A stretch of DNA of 64,000 nt from Spiroplasma endosymbiont of Poecilobothrus nobilitatus (lineage in GTDB: Bacteria > Bacillota_I > Bacilli_A > Mycoplasmatales > Mycoplasmataceae), in contig NZ_OZ034915.1 in NCBI RefSeq assembly GCF_964030655.1, positions 496,001-560,000 on the forward strand, read 5' to 3'. Each line of letters opens with the position of its first letter. Positions within the stretch are counted from its first letter, which is position 1. Both the position numbers and the translations under genes were made by a program. The notes beneath the pieces were generated by a model that saw only the letters and a list, made by a program, of their open reading frames with translations, did no database searches and was not told the origin of the DNA. Positions 1 through 10,633 of the stretch are shown here, piece by piece.

Positions 1-325
1 TATAAAATCTTACCATTAATTGTTTTAATTTATTAATATATGTCGGATAATAATTATTAATTAAATTTGTTAAAGATGATTTAGTTTTTGGATTTAAAAA
101 ATTTGATAATTCTTCATATGAATTAAATTATGGTTTTTCATAAAATGGTAAGTTAGGATATTCAGCATGACTTAAAAAAGCATTTGTTAAATTTTTTTCA
201 AGATCTGTTGCTGGATGGTTACTAATTCATAAGCCATTATAGCCACGTTGTTGCATTCAAGTTTGATTTGGAACATATTGTTGATTTAAATTAATTCTTT
301 AATTTTGTAGAAAACTCTTGATATT

Positions 326-378
326 TATAAAATATACCTAAAATTAGGTATATTTTTAATATAAGAGGTGAATAATTA
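326..378 (+). promoter_or_regulatory. palindrome just upstream of the IS-B transposase
   Basis: ATATACCTAA-AA-TTAGGTATAT, a perfect 10-bp-arm palindrome followed by TTTTTAATA and the transposase RBS (AGAGGTG). Present in every IS-B copy that keeps its 5' end (also near 21733, 23257, 32685, 35497 and 40655). It could act as an operator or as a leader terminator limiting read-through into the transposase. Confidence 0.55.
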
Positions 379-877
379 ATGGAAAAAATAATTGAAGAAT
401 TAATAAATAGTTTAACAGATGATCAATTTTTAGAATTTCATGAAAAAGTCAAAAAAGAAGCAGAATTAATTAAAAAACAAAAACGCTTAAATAAAATTGA
501 TCAAAAATTTAGGGATAAAGGTATTAAATGTCCTAATTGTCAATCTTTTTATTGTGTTAAAAATCGTAATAATCCTGAAGGAAAACAAAAATATTTATGC
601 AAAAAATGTCGTGCTAGTTTTGATGCTTTTCGTGATCATTTTACGTATTGAAGTCATTTAAATTATGAACAGTGAAATTTATTGATTCAAATTTCATTAT
701 TAGGCCAATCTAGTAAAATGATTTCCCACTTTATTAAAACATTACCGAAAACCGCTTGATATAATCGCCAAAAAATAATGAAATCAAAACAATTAGAAAA
801 CACCCAATTAAAATTTAAAAAGTTAAATGGCCAAATTCAAATCGATGAAACATTTATTAAAGAAATCCACAAAGGTA

Positions 878-2099
878 TGGATAGGCTACAATTATTAGGA
901 CCATAATTATATAGACTTCAAAATTAGATAAAATTATTAAGAAATAAGGAATATAAAAATGGGAAATAAAACTTCATACTCTGAAGAATTTAAAAAACAA
1001 ATTGTCATGCTATATAAAAATGGTAAAAGTGTTATTAATCTAGGGCAAGAATATAATTTACCAAAACCAACTATTTATAGTTGAGTTAAAAATTATAATA
1101 ATTCTGGTTCATTTAAAGCAAAAGACAATCGCACACTAGAATAAAATGAAATAATAACTTTACGAAAAGAACTTAAAGACTTGAAAATGGGAAATGACAT
1201 TTTAAAGCAAGCCGCACTGATAATGGCCAAAAAATAACAATAATTAATAACAACAAAACAAAATATTCAGTAAGAAAAATATGTAAGATTTTGGGTTTAT
1301 CAAAATCAACGTATTATTATCAAACTAATAAATGTATTAACAAGCAAGTTAATAATTATGAACAAGAAATTATCAGTGCCTTTAATAAAAGTCGCAAAAT
1401 TTATGGGGCTCGCAAAATTAAAGTTATTTTAAATAGAAAAGATATCATCTTATCGCGGCGAAAAATCAGATTCTTTATGATCAAAAATAATTTGGTTTCT
1501 AAATACACCAAATTAAAATATCATAATCATAAAACAACAGTCAATAATGACCAAATTAATAATATTTTAAATCGTCAATTTAACAACAAAAAACCTAATG
1601 AAGTTATTGTTAGTGATTTAACATATGTTCAAGTTGGCGCTAAATGACATTATATTTGTTTATTAATTGACTTGTTTAATCGTGAAATAATTGGTTATAG
1701 TGCTGGGCCGAATAAAACAGCCGAACTGGTCCAACAAGCTTTTCATAAAATAACACGACCATTAAATCAAATAACTCTATTTCATACTGATCGTGGTAAT
1801 GAGTTTAAAAATAAAATCATTGATGAAATTTTAATAACTTTTAATATTAAAAGATCATTAAGCAATAAAGGCTGCCCTTATGATAATGCTGTGGCTGAAA
1901 CAACTTACAAAACTTTTAAAACTGAATTTATTAAGGGTAAAAAATTTAAAAATTTAACACAATTAAAATAAGAACTTTTTGATTTTGTGCATTGATATAA
2001 CAATATTCGAATTCATGGCAGTTTAAATTATTTATCTCCAGTTACTTTTAGAAAACAAATGTCTATATAAAAAGTGTCCTAAAAAGTGTTGCCATTCCA
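878..2099 (+). mobile_element. IS-A copy 1 (IS3 family, 1222 bp), decayed
   Basis: The element runs from TGGATAGGCTACA to GTTGCCATTCCA, imperfect inverted ends that recur throughout the window, and is flanked by a 3-bp duplication GTA (875-877 and 2100-2102), as expected for IS3-family elements. It sits inside IS-B copy 1. orfA (from 959) has a nonsense change (GAA to TAA near 1140). orfB keeps the DDE motifs SDLTY, HTDRGNEF and the final E, but ends early at a TAC-to-TAA change near 1968. Confidence 0.9.
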
Positions 2100-3123
2100 G
2101 TAATTTTAAAGATAAATTTGATAAAAGAAAAATTCATCTTGATTCATTTTCAACCAACAATAAATGTTGTATTCAAATGGCTGTTGATAGCAATAATAAT
2201 ATTTATGTTAAATCAACCAACACAAAACGATTACAAAAACAGTGAATTATTGAAAATATTAATAAACAATTAATCAAAGAAAATTCAATTATTATTTCTG
2301 ACATACAACCATTATATTTATTAGTAGCAAAACAAACAAATTCTATTTTATTAGCAACTAAAACTAGTACAAATCCTGATGCTAGTTATCGGAAGTTAAA
2401 TAAAATTAGTAAATTACAATCAAATCTTAAAGAATCCTTAATTCATTATCATGGCTTAGGTTTCACGAACATTCAAAATTATTTAAATCACTGAAAATTA
2501 AAATACCAGCATAAAGGTTTAACGCCAAACCAACAATCATCGGTATTATATTTTAACGTATAAAAAAGTTAAATAACAATATTAAAAGTTTATATAATTT
2601 TCTTTTAAAGTTATCATATTGATGATTTTTTTATTTCATCAATAGTTTTCTACAAAATTAAAAAATTAATTTGATTTAACACTGATTTATAAATAAGATA
2701 ATTAAGAGTAACTGAACCTCGGTAAATCTTAAAATCATTAGAAATAATTGTAGCCGTAGTAGCCATAATATTATTTTTAATTTTAATTTTATTAATATTT
2801 AATGCTGGGAACTTTTGTTTCAATGTAGTTTTAATTTGCTCTTCTGTTGGAAGATGGTAACCATTAGTTTTAATTGCTTGTAAATTTGGGTTACTAATAA
2901 TTGTATTTAGTACTATTATTTTTTGGTTTAAATAAGTATGATATAGCAGATATAAAATAATGCTTAATAAAAATCCTGCGATAAAAATTAATACTATGTT
3001 AGTTGTATAAATTATTTTTTTTGTTTTTTCATTACTATTACTACCTTTACTATTTAATATTTTTCAAAATTCATTATATAGTTATCATGATCTAAAATAA
3101 TATAAACAAAAATAAATTTAACA

Positions 3124-3176
3124 TTTATCAAATTATTTGTAATTTATTATTATAATTTTACAAATAATTTGATAAA
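3124..3176. repeat. 18-bp perfect inverted repeat in a divergent intergenic region
   Basis: TTTATCAAATTATTTGTA at 3124-3141 is followed by its exact complement at 3159-3176, with a 17-base AT-only loop holding TATAAT (3151-3156). It lies between the start of the minus-strand membrane protein gene and the plus-strand lipoprotein pseudogene, so it is placed like a promoter or operator rather than a terminator. The rest of 3082-3356 shows no convincing gene. A regulatory role is inference. Confidence 0.5.
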
Positions 3177-3356
3177 GATAAAATTTTAGTTTTTAAAATT
3201 TAATACGGACATCAATATATTAAAAAATAGCAAACCATTTTAATTTATGCAATGCTACAATCAGGTCAGACTATGAGAAAAGTTTTGTTTGTTTTTGCTT
3301 GTATTTTAAATTAACAAATTATTGTTTATTAATAAAGAAAGCGAGGTAAATATTAA

Positions 3357-4459
3357 ATGAAAAAAATATTAGCTTTATTAACTAGTTTATCAGTAAATAA
3401 TATATTTGTTGCTTCTATTGTGAGTTGTACATTTTGTTCAAATAGTTCAGAAGAAGCAAATTTACCAAATGAAAATATTGATGCTAAACCTAATGAGGAT
3501 TCTCAAGATGTGAAAGTATCAATAGATGATGAAACAAAACCATATTATGAATATACAATGTTATAAACTGGTAGTGGTTTATTTCAATTTATAAAAAAGG
3601 TGATACAGCAATTGTTTATGATACTGGGATTGGCGGGCCACCACGTGTATTAAATACTAAATTATATAATGGCAATATTTGACCAACTAAGGTTTTAAAA
3701 GAAAAGGGAATTAATAAGATTTCTGCTATTTTTTTCAGTCACTTTCATACTGATCATTATTCAAATTTCAGAAGTATTTTAAATAATTTCCAAGTTGATA
3801 ATATTATTTTTAATAATGAAGCAAATTAATTTATGAAAAAATTTATTGATTCAATTAGCCCTAATACAAAAATTTATGATAAGTTGGAAGAATTTTATAT
3901 TTTTGAGGGTATTAAATTTCATAATTGAAGTTATTATGCAAAAGATTTTCTTGATAAAGAAAGTCATAAAAAACAAGTAAATCGAAATAATTTATCAAAT
4001 GTATTATATTTTAAAATTGGACCAACAGATTTTTTATTTACTGGTGATGCTGAAAAAGAACTTGGAGAAGCTATTGCTAGCCAAAAACCTGATATTTTTA
4101 AAAATATTGATATTTATCAAGTGCCACATCATGGAAGTAAGAATTCTCTTAATAAATCGTTTTTTGAAAAATTAAATCCAGAAAATTGTTATATTCCAGC
4201 TACATATGATGAGGAAAATACATCATGGAGTAATTTTTCGGGAGCAGCAAGCCACAAATTTCCAGATGGTAATATTATTGATCAATTAAAAGAAAGTGGT
4301 TGTCAAGAAATTATGACAGGAAAACCATATAATGGCTTAACAACTAGTCAATTAGAAAAAAATGATAATACTGAAGTGACAATTACTATTTATTTAGATA
4401 AAAACGGAAAGATTATTGATAAAAAATATTTTAAAAATATAATTTTAAATTCTCTTTAA
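3357..4459 (+). pseudogene. metallo-beta-lactamase-fold lipoprotein (ComEC hydrolase-like), broken
   Basis: It begins with a lipoprotein signal (MKKILALL..., lipobox IVSC at about residues 21-24) behind AAGCGAGGTAAATATTAA. The first frame stops at 3564-3566. The homologous reading continues in another frame with a TAG at 3572 and an in-frame TAA near 3828. The later part contains a metal-binding signature SHFHTDH, then LFTGDAEKE and VPHHGSKNS, the pattern of the soluble beta-lactamase-like domain of ComEC/Rec2-type proteins. That domain hydrolyses phosphodiester-type substrates in known relatives; a secreted, lipid-anchored version fits nucleic-acid scavenging, which is inference. One frameshift and at least two nonsense codons make it a pseudogene. 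Single TGA codons read as Trp. Confidence 0.7.
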
Positions 4460-4477
4460 ATAAAAGTAATTAATTAA

Positions 4478-4516
4478 AAAAATAATACATTTGGTTAAAT
4501 GTATTATTTTTTTAAT
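4478..4516. terminator. bidirectional intrinsic terminator
   Basis: AATAATACATTT, a GGTT loop and AAATGTATTATT form a 12-bp stem followed by a T-run; on the other strand it is also followed by Ts. It separates the lipoprotein pseudogene from the convergent small gene on the minus strand. Confidence 0.75.
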
Positions 4517-4853
4517 TAGAAGAATCTTTTTTATTTAATTCTCCTTCATTTTTATCTTTTTCATAAATTTCAACAATTGCTTTATGACATAAATATTCTT
4601 CTTCTGAAATATTCTGAATAATGCGTTCTTTAATTTCCTCTTCAATAAATAAAGAAAGATATTTATTTAAAGTATTAACTGCGTGATTAATTTCATCATT
4701 TTCTGTAACAAAATCATTAATTAATTCAAATTTTTCTTCTCATGATAAGTTATTAACAAATTCTAAAATAAATCTTGGATTCTCTTTAATATATTCTGAT
4801 AAGGGTTTATCAACATGTTCATCGATAAAAAGATCAATTTTTTCTGGCAACAT
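4512..4853 (-). CDS. small acidic hypothetical protein (113 aa)
   Basis: ATG at 4853 follows a strong ribosome-binding site (GTAGGAGGTAAAAACAGCG). The 113-residue product is very acidic and predicted helical, has no membrane segment and contains one TGA-coded Trp (LSWEEKFE). It ends inside the shared terminator with the convergent pseudogene. I do not recognise the family. The acidic helices would suit a cytoplasmic binding protein, but nothing in the sequence shows a partner. Confidence 0.7.
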
Positions 4854-5035
4854 CGCTGTTTTTACCTCCTACTATATTTTTTAATAATATTAATAATTTT
4901 TAATTATTGATATTATTAAACTCACTTTAATTATAACATTTATTTTTAAAAAAACATTTTTGCATTTTTGACAATAAATCTATATAATATTTGCAAATAA
5001 GGTAAAATAATTCTTTAAAGGTAAGGTGTAGTAAA

Positions 5036-5842
5036 ATGAACAGGCTATTTGAAATTAATTATATTGATTGACCATTAATATTATTTATTGCTAAGATATT
5101 AGTCTTCTTTGCTGTTGTTTATTTTGTTTCATATCTTACAAATCTTACTGTTTTAAAGAAAAAAACAAAACAAAGTTTAACAATTATTTTTTTAGTTGGA
5201 ATTCAAGCTAGTTTTTATTTTTTACTAATGGATACAACGAATTTATTGGTTCTTCGTAATCTCCTTTCCTCAACAGTTTTCTTAATTAGTTTATGAATCT
5301 TAATTGGTAAACAATTGCTTCCTAATTATTATAATGATTCAATTATTTGTCTTTTTTCAATTATATTTAAAGTTAGTTTAATAACAATATTTGCAATTCA
5401 TAAGGCTAGTATCAAAGGCTCAGACAATATGATTATTATTATTTTTCTATTTTTTATTTCGTTTATTGCAACAATATATTTTTTTAAACAATATTGAACA
5501 AAATATTTAAAGATTGTCATAATTAATAAAATTTTAGATTATATCAATACATTTAAGCCATTTCATCGTGCTTTAAATGAAAATAATATTTCTCTTGTAT
5601 TATTTTCACAAAATGTTTTTGTTTTAATTTCCCTTGCTTTTTCTGTTAATAGTACAATTATGTTTAAAAAACTTTCATTAATTTTAAAACAACAAAATAT
5701 TAGGGAAAATTTTAGTTTCATTAATTTATGTGAATTAGATAATGCTATTAAGTCTTTACAAATGCATATGCTAGTAAATAAACGCAGTGAAAAAGAATTA
5801 AAAATTATTGTAAACGGTTATCAACAAGAGTGTTTAAATTAG
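5036..5842 (+). CDS. multi-pass membrane protein, unknown function (268 aa)
   Basis: The frame from 5036 to the TAG at 5840 is open when TGA is Trp (residues near 12, 87 and 156). About five or six hydrophobic segments occupy residues 15-160 and about 195-215; the last 55 residues are polar and helical (...KRSEKELKIIVNGYQQE...). RBS GGTAAGGTG precedes the ATG. The gene lies 73 bp upstream of a lipoprotein gene on the same strand and may be co-transcribed with it. I do not recognise the family. Confidence 0.7.
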
Positions 5843-5915
5843 CATAGTCTTCTAAATGTTATTTTTAATTAAATAAAATTTTAAAAATTAAAAAATAAAA
5901 AAGGAGATATAAATA

Positions 5916-7553
5916 ATGAAAAAAATTTTAGTTATCTTAAGCAGTGTTATTTTAACAAGTTCACCTGTTTTTGGTTTGGGTGGATGTGCGCCTACCCCTG
6001 CTGGGCACCGTGATATTGATACAACGAGTGGGGGAGAAAATGATAAAAATGGGGGAACTAGTGTTGATTATGAAAAAAATCGAATTATTAAACGATTAAC
6101 TAGTTTTAGTGAATTGTCACCTCTTGTTGTTGACAGTAATGAATACCAAACTGTTAATAATGCTGCTGCTTTCAGCATTTTAGAAAGTAAATTTAAAGAA
6201 TTTAGTGATGATTTAATGCTAACACAAACAAATTTTACGCCTATTGAAATTGCGGAAGATGGAACTACTCATTATGGGGAATTAACAGTTGTTGCTGATT
6301 ATAAAGATAAAGAATTAACTAATCCAAAAACAAATGATTCAAATTTTTTAATTCCTGTTGCTACTAATAATTTAAAATGAACAAATGATACAGTTCAAAA
6401 ATTAAATAAAAGTATGACAATGGTTTTATCTAAAATGAATCTTCCATTTCAAGGCACTAACTTAGCAATTGGCAAGATTTTATCGTTAATTACAACGTTT
6501 CATCTTTTTGATAATTTGCCAAAAGTTATTCCAACTTCATTTAATGCGGATGATCAAAATTGAAAAAAATGAGAAGCCTTTGTTAATAATGAATTAATGA
6601 ATTTGCCACTTGCTGATGAAGTGCTTAAAAATGGTGAAATTAATGAAACAATAAAGAAAGATCTCTTGTTTGGTACTACTTCAGAAATAAAAATTAAAGC
6701 AAAATATCTTAATATTTTAAATAGTTTAGCACCAGATATTATTCATTTCCGTAATTTTGTTCTTGAAAAACGTGAGCAACAAAAATCACAAAATTTAATC
6801 TTATTACTATTACAATATTTATTTGAAAAGCCACGAGAAATTAACAATGATGGGTTTTTAGATGTTAATAAAAATATTCAAAGTACTAAAAATAAAAAAA
6901 GAACCCTTCAATTTAGTATTAATTTAGAACATATTTTACATAATTTGTTAGAAGGATGAAAAAGCAAAAGTGGTGAATGGTCAGCTAATAGAACTCCAAT
7001 TTCAATTGTAGTAAAAGTTGATTTATGAATATCAACTACAACGATTAATATTAAATATGAAAAAATTCCGACAAGTTTTTGACAATTAAAAACATCCGGG
7101 ACAGAGGGACTTATTGATATCCTTTCTATTGATAAAATTAAAGCGTTTATTAATCAATTATTTAATTACGATTTAATAACTGATTTATCAATAAAAGTAA
7201 AACTTATTAATTGAGATTTTAATTTTTCAATTCCACTTAATGGGCAAATTAAAAAACTTATACCATCAATATTAAAAATTAGTGGACATAGTAGTGAAAC
7301 AATTGATAATAATGCTATAGAATTAGTTAGTTGATTAGTTCAAATTGAATATCAGGATGAAAAAGAGGGGGCATGGAAAACAGCTACTGAAATTACTGAT
7401 TTAGCATCAGCACTAGAAATGCGAATTAATATTAATAATATTAAGTTTAAAGTTAAATCAATTAATGATACGATGATTTTACTTGAAACAACTAATCCGG
7501 ATTTACATCTAATCTTTATTTCAGATATTGATTCTAAAATTTTGGGGAAATAG
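5916..7553 (+). CDS. large surface lipoprotein, hypothetical (545 aa)
   Basis: ATG at 5916 follows AAAAAGGAGATATAAATA. A signal peptide (MKKILVILSSVILTSSPVFG) leads to a lipobox-like LGGC with Cys at residue 24, so the product should be diacylglyceryl-modified (by Lgt, encoded at 38.6-40.5 kb) and exposed on the cell surface. A Gly/Asn/Thr-rich linker follows. The rest is hydrophilic with many Asn, Lys and Ile and about eight TGA-coded Trp. Its length and layout resemble the lineage-specific lipoprotein families of spiroplasmas (for example the MOLPALP group), but I cannot confirm membership. The frame is intact, unlike the other surface-protein genes nearby. Confidence 0.75.
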
Positions 7554-7611
7554 TTATTTTTAAAAATTAAAATAAGAAAAGAATACTTTAATTATTAATT
7601 AACAGAAGAAG

Positions 7612-8750
7612 ACTGCACCCCAAAAAGTATGTAAAATAAAAAAAGCATTTGTTAAATTTTTATAGGGGGTGCATTTTTATATGGCAAAAAAGGACAAAAA
7701 TATAACAAATATACATCAGAATTTAGAACAAAAATCATTTAGGAAATTAAACAAAAAAGTTGTTGAATAGTAGCAAAACAATATAATATAAATGCAAATA
7801 CAGTAGAATCTTGATGAACAAATCATAAAAAAGGAAAATTAAACAATCCTAAAGGACCTAAAATTTCTTTTGACAAAAGAAATTTAGAATATTATAAAAC
7901 AAGGTATGAATTATTAAAAAAGATCCATGACTTTTACAATTAAGCAAACTAAGAATAGTCTCTTTTATTAAACAAAATTGTCGTGAATATTCAATAAAAT
8001 TATTACTAAAAGTAACAGGGTTAAAACGTATTTATTGAAATAAATATAAAAATTATGACAGTAGCAAAAAAGATAAAAAAGCAATAAATGATATTGTAAA
8101 AGTCTATGAAGAAAATTTAAAACAATTTGGTTATCGAAGAATTACTAAATATTTAAAAGAAGATTATGGTATAAAATATAATTCAAAAAAAGTTTTAAGA
8201 ATTATGCGTGATAATCAAATGCAACCTGAATATGTAAGGAAAATGAGAAGAAAAATAAAGTATAAACAGAATAAAAAAAAAAGCTTATTGCAATATCCTG
8301 ATTTAATTAAACGTAAATTCAATGATATAAAAACAAGGTTTTCAGTACTATATACTGATGTAACATATTTAATTTGAAAAGGAGAAAGATATTATCAATC
8401 AACAATTATTGATGGATATACTAAAGAAATAGTTGATGTAAAGTGATCTAAATATAATGACAATAAATTAGTAATGGATAATTTAAATGATGCAATTAAT
8501 AAAATAAAATTAATAAAAAAAGATCTGAATGGAATAATAATTCACTCAGATCACGGATATCAATATACATCCACTATTTATCACGATAAATTTTTATCTA
8601 ACGGTATTATAATTTCAATGGGGAAAAAATACCACTGTGCAGATAATATTGTTATAGAAAGTTTTCATTCATTACTTAAGAAAGCTACAATCCATAATAA
8701 AATATATAATTCACATGAAAAATATATACAAGATGTTATAAAATGAAATA
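7612..8750 (+). mobile_element. IS-C copy 1 (IS3 family), 3' truncated and decayed
   Basis: The left end ACTGCACCCC at 7612 matches the end of the partial copy at 38.6 kb. orfA (from 7681) is frameshifted by loss of an A and carries stops. orfB shows YTDVTY, HSDHGYQYTS and a final catalytic E in VIESFHSLLKK, an IS3-type DDE transposase. It is cut off at 8750 by IS-A copy 2, a few codons short of its end. Confidence 0.75.
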
Positions 8751-8831
8751 TGGATAGGCTACAATTATTAGGACCATAATTATATAGACTTCAAAATTAG
8801 ATAAAATTATTAAGAAAGAAGGAATATAAAA

Positions 8832-9110
8832 ATGGGAAATAAAACTTCATACTCTGAAGAATTTAAAAAACAAATTGTCATGCTATATAAAAATGGTAAA
8901 AGTGTTATTAATCTAGGGCAAGAATATAATTTATCAAAACCAACTATTTATAGTTGAGTTAAAAATTATAATAATTCTGGTTCATTTAAAGCAAAAGACA
9001 ATCGCACACTAGAAGAAAATGAAATAATAACTTTACGAAAAGAACTTAAAGACTTGAAAATGGAAAATGACATTTTAAAGCAAGCCGCACTGATAATGGC
9101 CAAAAAATAA
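8832..9110 (+). CDS. IS-A orfA, helix-turn-helix protein (92 aa)
   Basis: This is the IS3-type OrfA: an N-terminal helix-turn-helix ([11 protein letters not shown]...[12 protein letters not shown]) and a C-terminal leucine-zipper-like coiled coil ([18 protein letters not shown]). The ATG follows AGAAAGAAGGAATATAAAA. It ends in AAAAAATAA. A -1 slip on the A-run joins it to orfB without an intervening stop, the usual way IS3 elements make the OrfAB transposase. The Trp of YSWV is TGA. Confidence 0.85.
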
Positions 9111-9163
9111 CAATAATTAATAACAACAAAACAAAATATTCAGTAAGAAAAATATGTAATATT

Positions 9164-9943
9164 TTGGGTTTATCAAAATCAACGTATTATTATCAAACTA
9201 ATAAATGTATTAACAAGCAAGTTAATAATTATGAACAAGAAATTATCAGCGCCTTTAATAAAAGTCGCAAAATTTATGGGGCTCGCAAAATTAAAGTTAT
9301 TTTAAACAGAAAAGATATCATCTTATCGCGGCGAAAAATCAGATTCTTTATGATCAAAAATAATTTGGTTTCTAAATACACCAAATTAAAATATCATAAT
9401 CATAAAACAACAGTCAATAATGACCAAATTAATAATATTTTAAATCGTCAATTTAACAACAAAAAACCTAATGAAGTTATTGTTAGTGATTTAACATATG
9501 TTCAAGTTGGCGCTAAATGACATTATATTTGTTTATTAATTGACTTGTTTATTCGTGAAATAATTGATTATAGTGCTGGGCCGAATAAAACAGCCGAACT
9601 TGTTCAACAAGCTTTTAATAAAATAACACGACCATTAAATCAAATAACTCTATTTAATACTGATCGTGGTAATGAGTTTAAAAATAAAATCATTGATGAA
9701 ATTTTAATAACTTTTAATATTAAAAGATCATTAAGCAATAAAGGCTGCCCTTATGATAATGCTGTGGCTGAAACAACTTACAAAACTTTTAAAACTGAAT
9801 TTATTAAGGGTAAAAAATTTAAAAATTTAACACAATTAAAATACGAACTTTTTGATTTTGTGCATTGATATAACAATATTCGAATTCATGGCAGTTTAAA
9901 TTATTTATCTCCAGTTACTTTTAGAAAACAAATGTCTATATAA
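9164..9943 (+). CDS. IS-A orfB, DDE integrase-type transposase (259 aa)
   Basis: orfB carries an HTH_21-like N-terminus and the rve core with the DDE triad in SDLTY, NTDRGNEF and AETTYKTFK. The frame is open upstream of 9164 back to the orfA slip site, so the functional product is probably the OrfAB fusion. Two Trp are TGA. This copy is intact. Confidence 0.85.
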
Positions 9944-9972
9944 AAAGTGTCCTAAAAAGTGTTGCCATTCCA

Positions 9973-10633
9973 ATTGTTTTATGATTATGATATTTTAATT
10001 TGGTGTATTTAGAAACCAAATTATTTTTGATCATAAAGAATCTGATTTTTCGCCGCGATAAGATGATATCTTTTCTGTTTAAAATAACTTTAATTTTGCG
10101 AGCCCCATAAATTTTGCGACTTTTATTAAAGGCGCTGATAATTTCTTGTTCATAATTATTAACTTGCTTGTTAATACATTTATTAGTTTGATAATAATAC
10201 GTTGATTTTGATAAACCCAAAATATTACATATTTTTCTTACTGAATATTTTGTTTTGTTGTTATTAATTATTGTTATTTTTTGGCCATTATCAGTGCGGC
10301 TTGCTTTAAAATGTCATTTTCCATTTTCAAGTCTTTAAGTTCTTTTCGTAAAGTTATTATTTCATTTTCTTCTAGTGTGCGATTGTCTTTTGCTTTAAAT
10401 GAACCAGAATTATTATAATTTTTAACTCAACTATAAATAGTTGGTTTTGGTAAATTATATTCTTGCCCTAGATTAATAACACTTTTACCATTTTTATATA
10501 GCATGACAATTTGTTTTTTAAATTCTTCAGAGTATGAAGTTTTATTTCCCATTTTTATATTCCTTCTTTCTTAATAATTTTATCTAATTTTGAAGTCTAT
10601 ATAATTATGGTCCTAATAATTGTAGCATATCCA
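9973..10633 (-). mobile_element. IS-A copy 3, partial (left half), inverted
   Basis: The minus-strand left end (TGGATATGCTACA, one mismatch) is at 10633. The copy holds all of orfA and the first part of orfB, then stops abruptly at 9973 against the right end of IS-A copy 2. Copies 2 and 3 thus form an inverted pair inside IS-C sequence. Confidence 0.85.

Larger units (their letters stand above)
297..2662 (+). mobile_element. IS-B copy 1 (IS1595-like), interrupted by IS-A
   Basis: Both ends carry the IS-B terminal repeat (TTTAATTTTGTAGAAAACTC on the left, its complement on the right). A 9-bp duplication AAATTAATT flanks the element. The transposase begins at 379 after AAGAGGTGAATAATTA; its zinc ribbon (CPNC...CKKC) and the first catalytic segment (IDETF) are present, then IS-A interrupts it at 878-2099. 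The remainder (2100-2563) completes the usual 319-residue reading. The IS1595-like assignment rests on the zinc ribbon plus the DETF motif and the ~8-9 bp duplication. This copy cannot make a full transposase. Confidence 0.8.
1..3081 (-). pseudogene. membrane-anchored protein gene split by nested insertion sequences
   Basis: On the minus strand an open frame runs from about 3081 to 2672. It resumes in the same frame from 287 to the left edge once the IS-B insertion (297-2662) and one copy of its 9-bp target duplication (AAATTAATT at 288-296 and 2663-2671) are removed. The joined protein starts with a polar stretch, then one hydrophobic segment (IVLIFIAGFLLSIILYLLY) and a long hydrophilic, presumably extracellular part. 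There is no good ATG before the hydrophobic segment; the frame opens after a TAA at 3082-3084, so the true start is uncertain. A further in-frame TAA lies near 145 (after ...FYEKP), so the gene was damaged beyond the insertion. It runs off the left edge. I do not recognise the family; a surface or adhesin-like protein is a guess. Confidence 0.6.
8751..9972 (+). mobile_element. IS-A copy 2 (1222 bp), both reading frames open
   Basis: Full-length from TGGATAGGCT to GCCATTCCA. Both orfA and orfB are open, making this one of few potentially active copies. It has several private substitutions in orfB (LFIREIIDY, AFNKI, FNTDRG), none at a catalytic residue. No target duplication is visible because its right end abuts another truncated IS-A copy. 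Confidence 0.85.
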
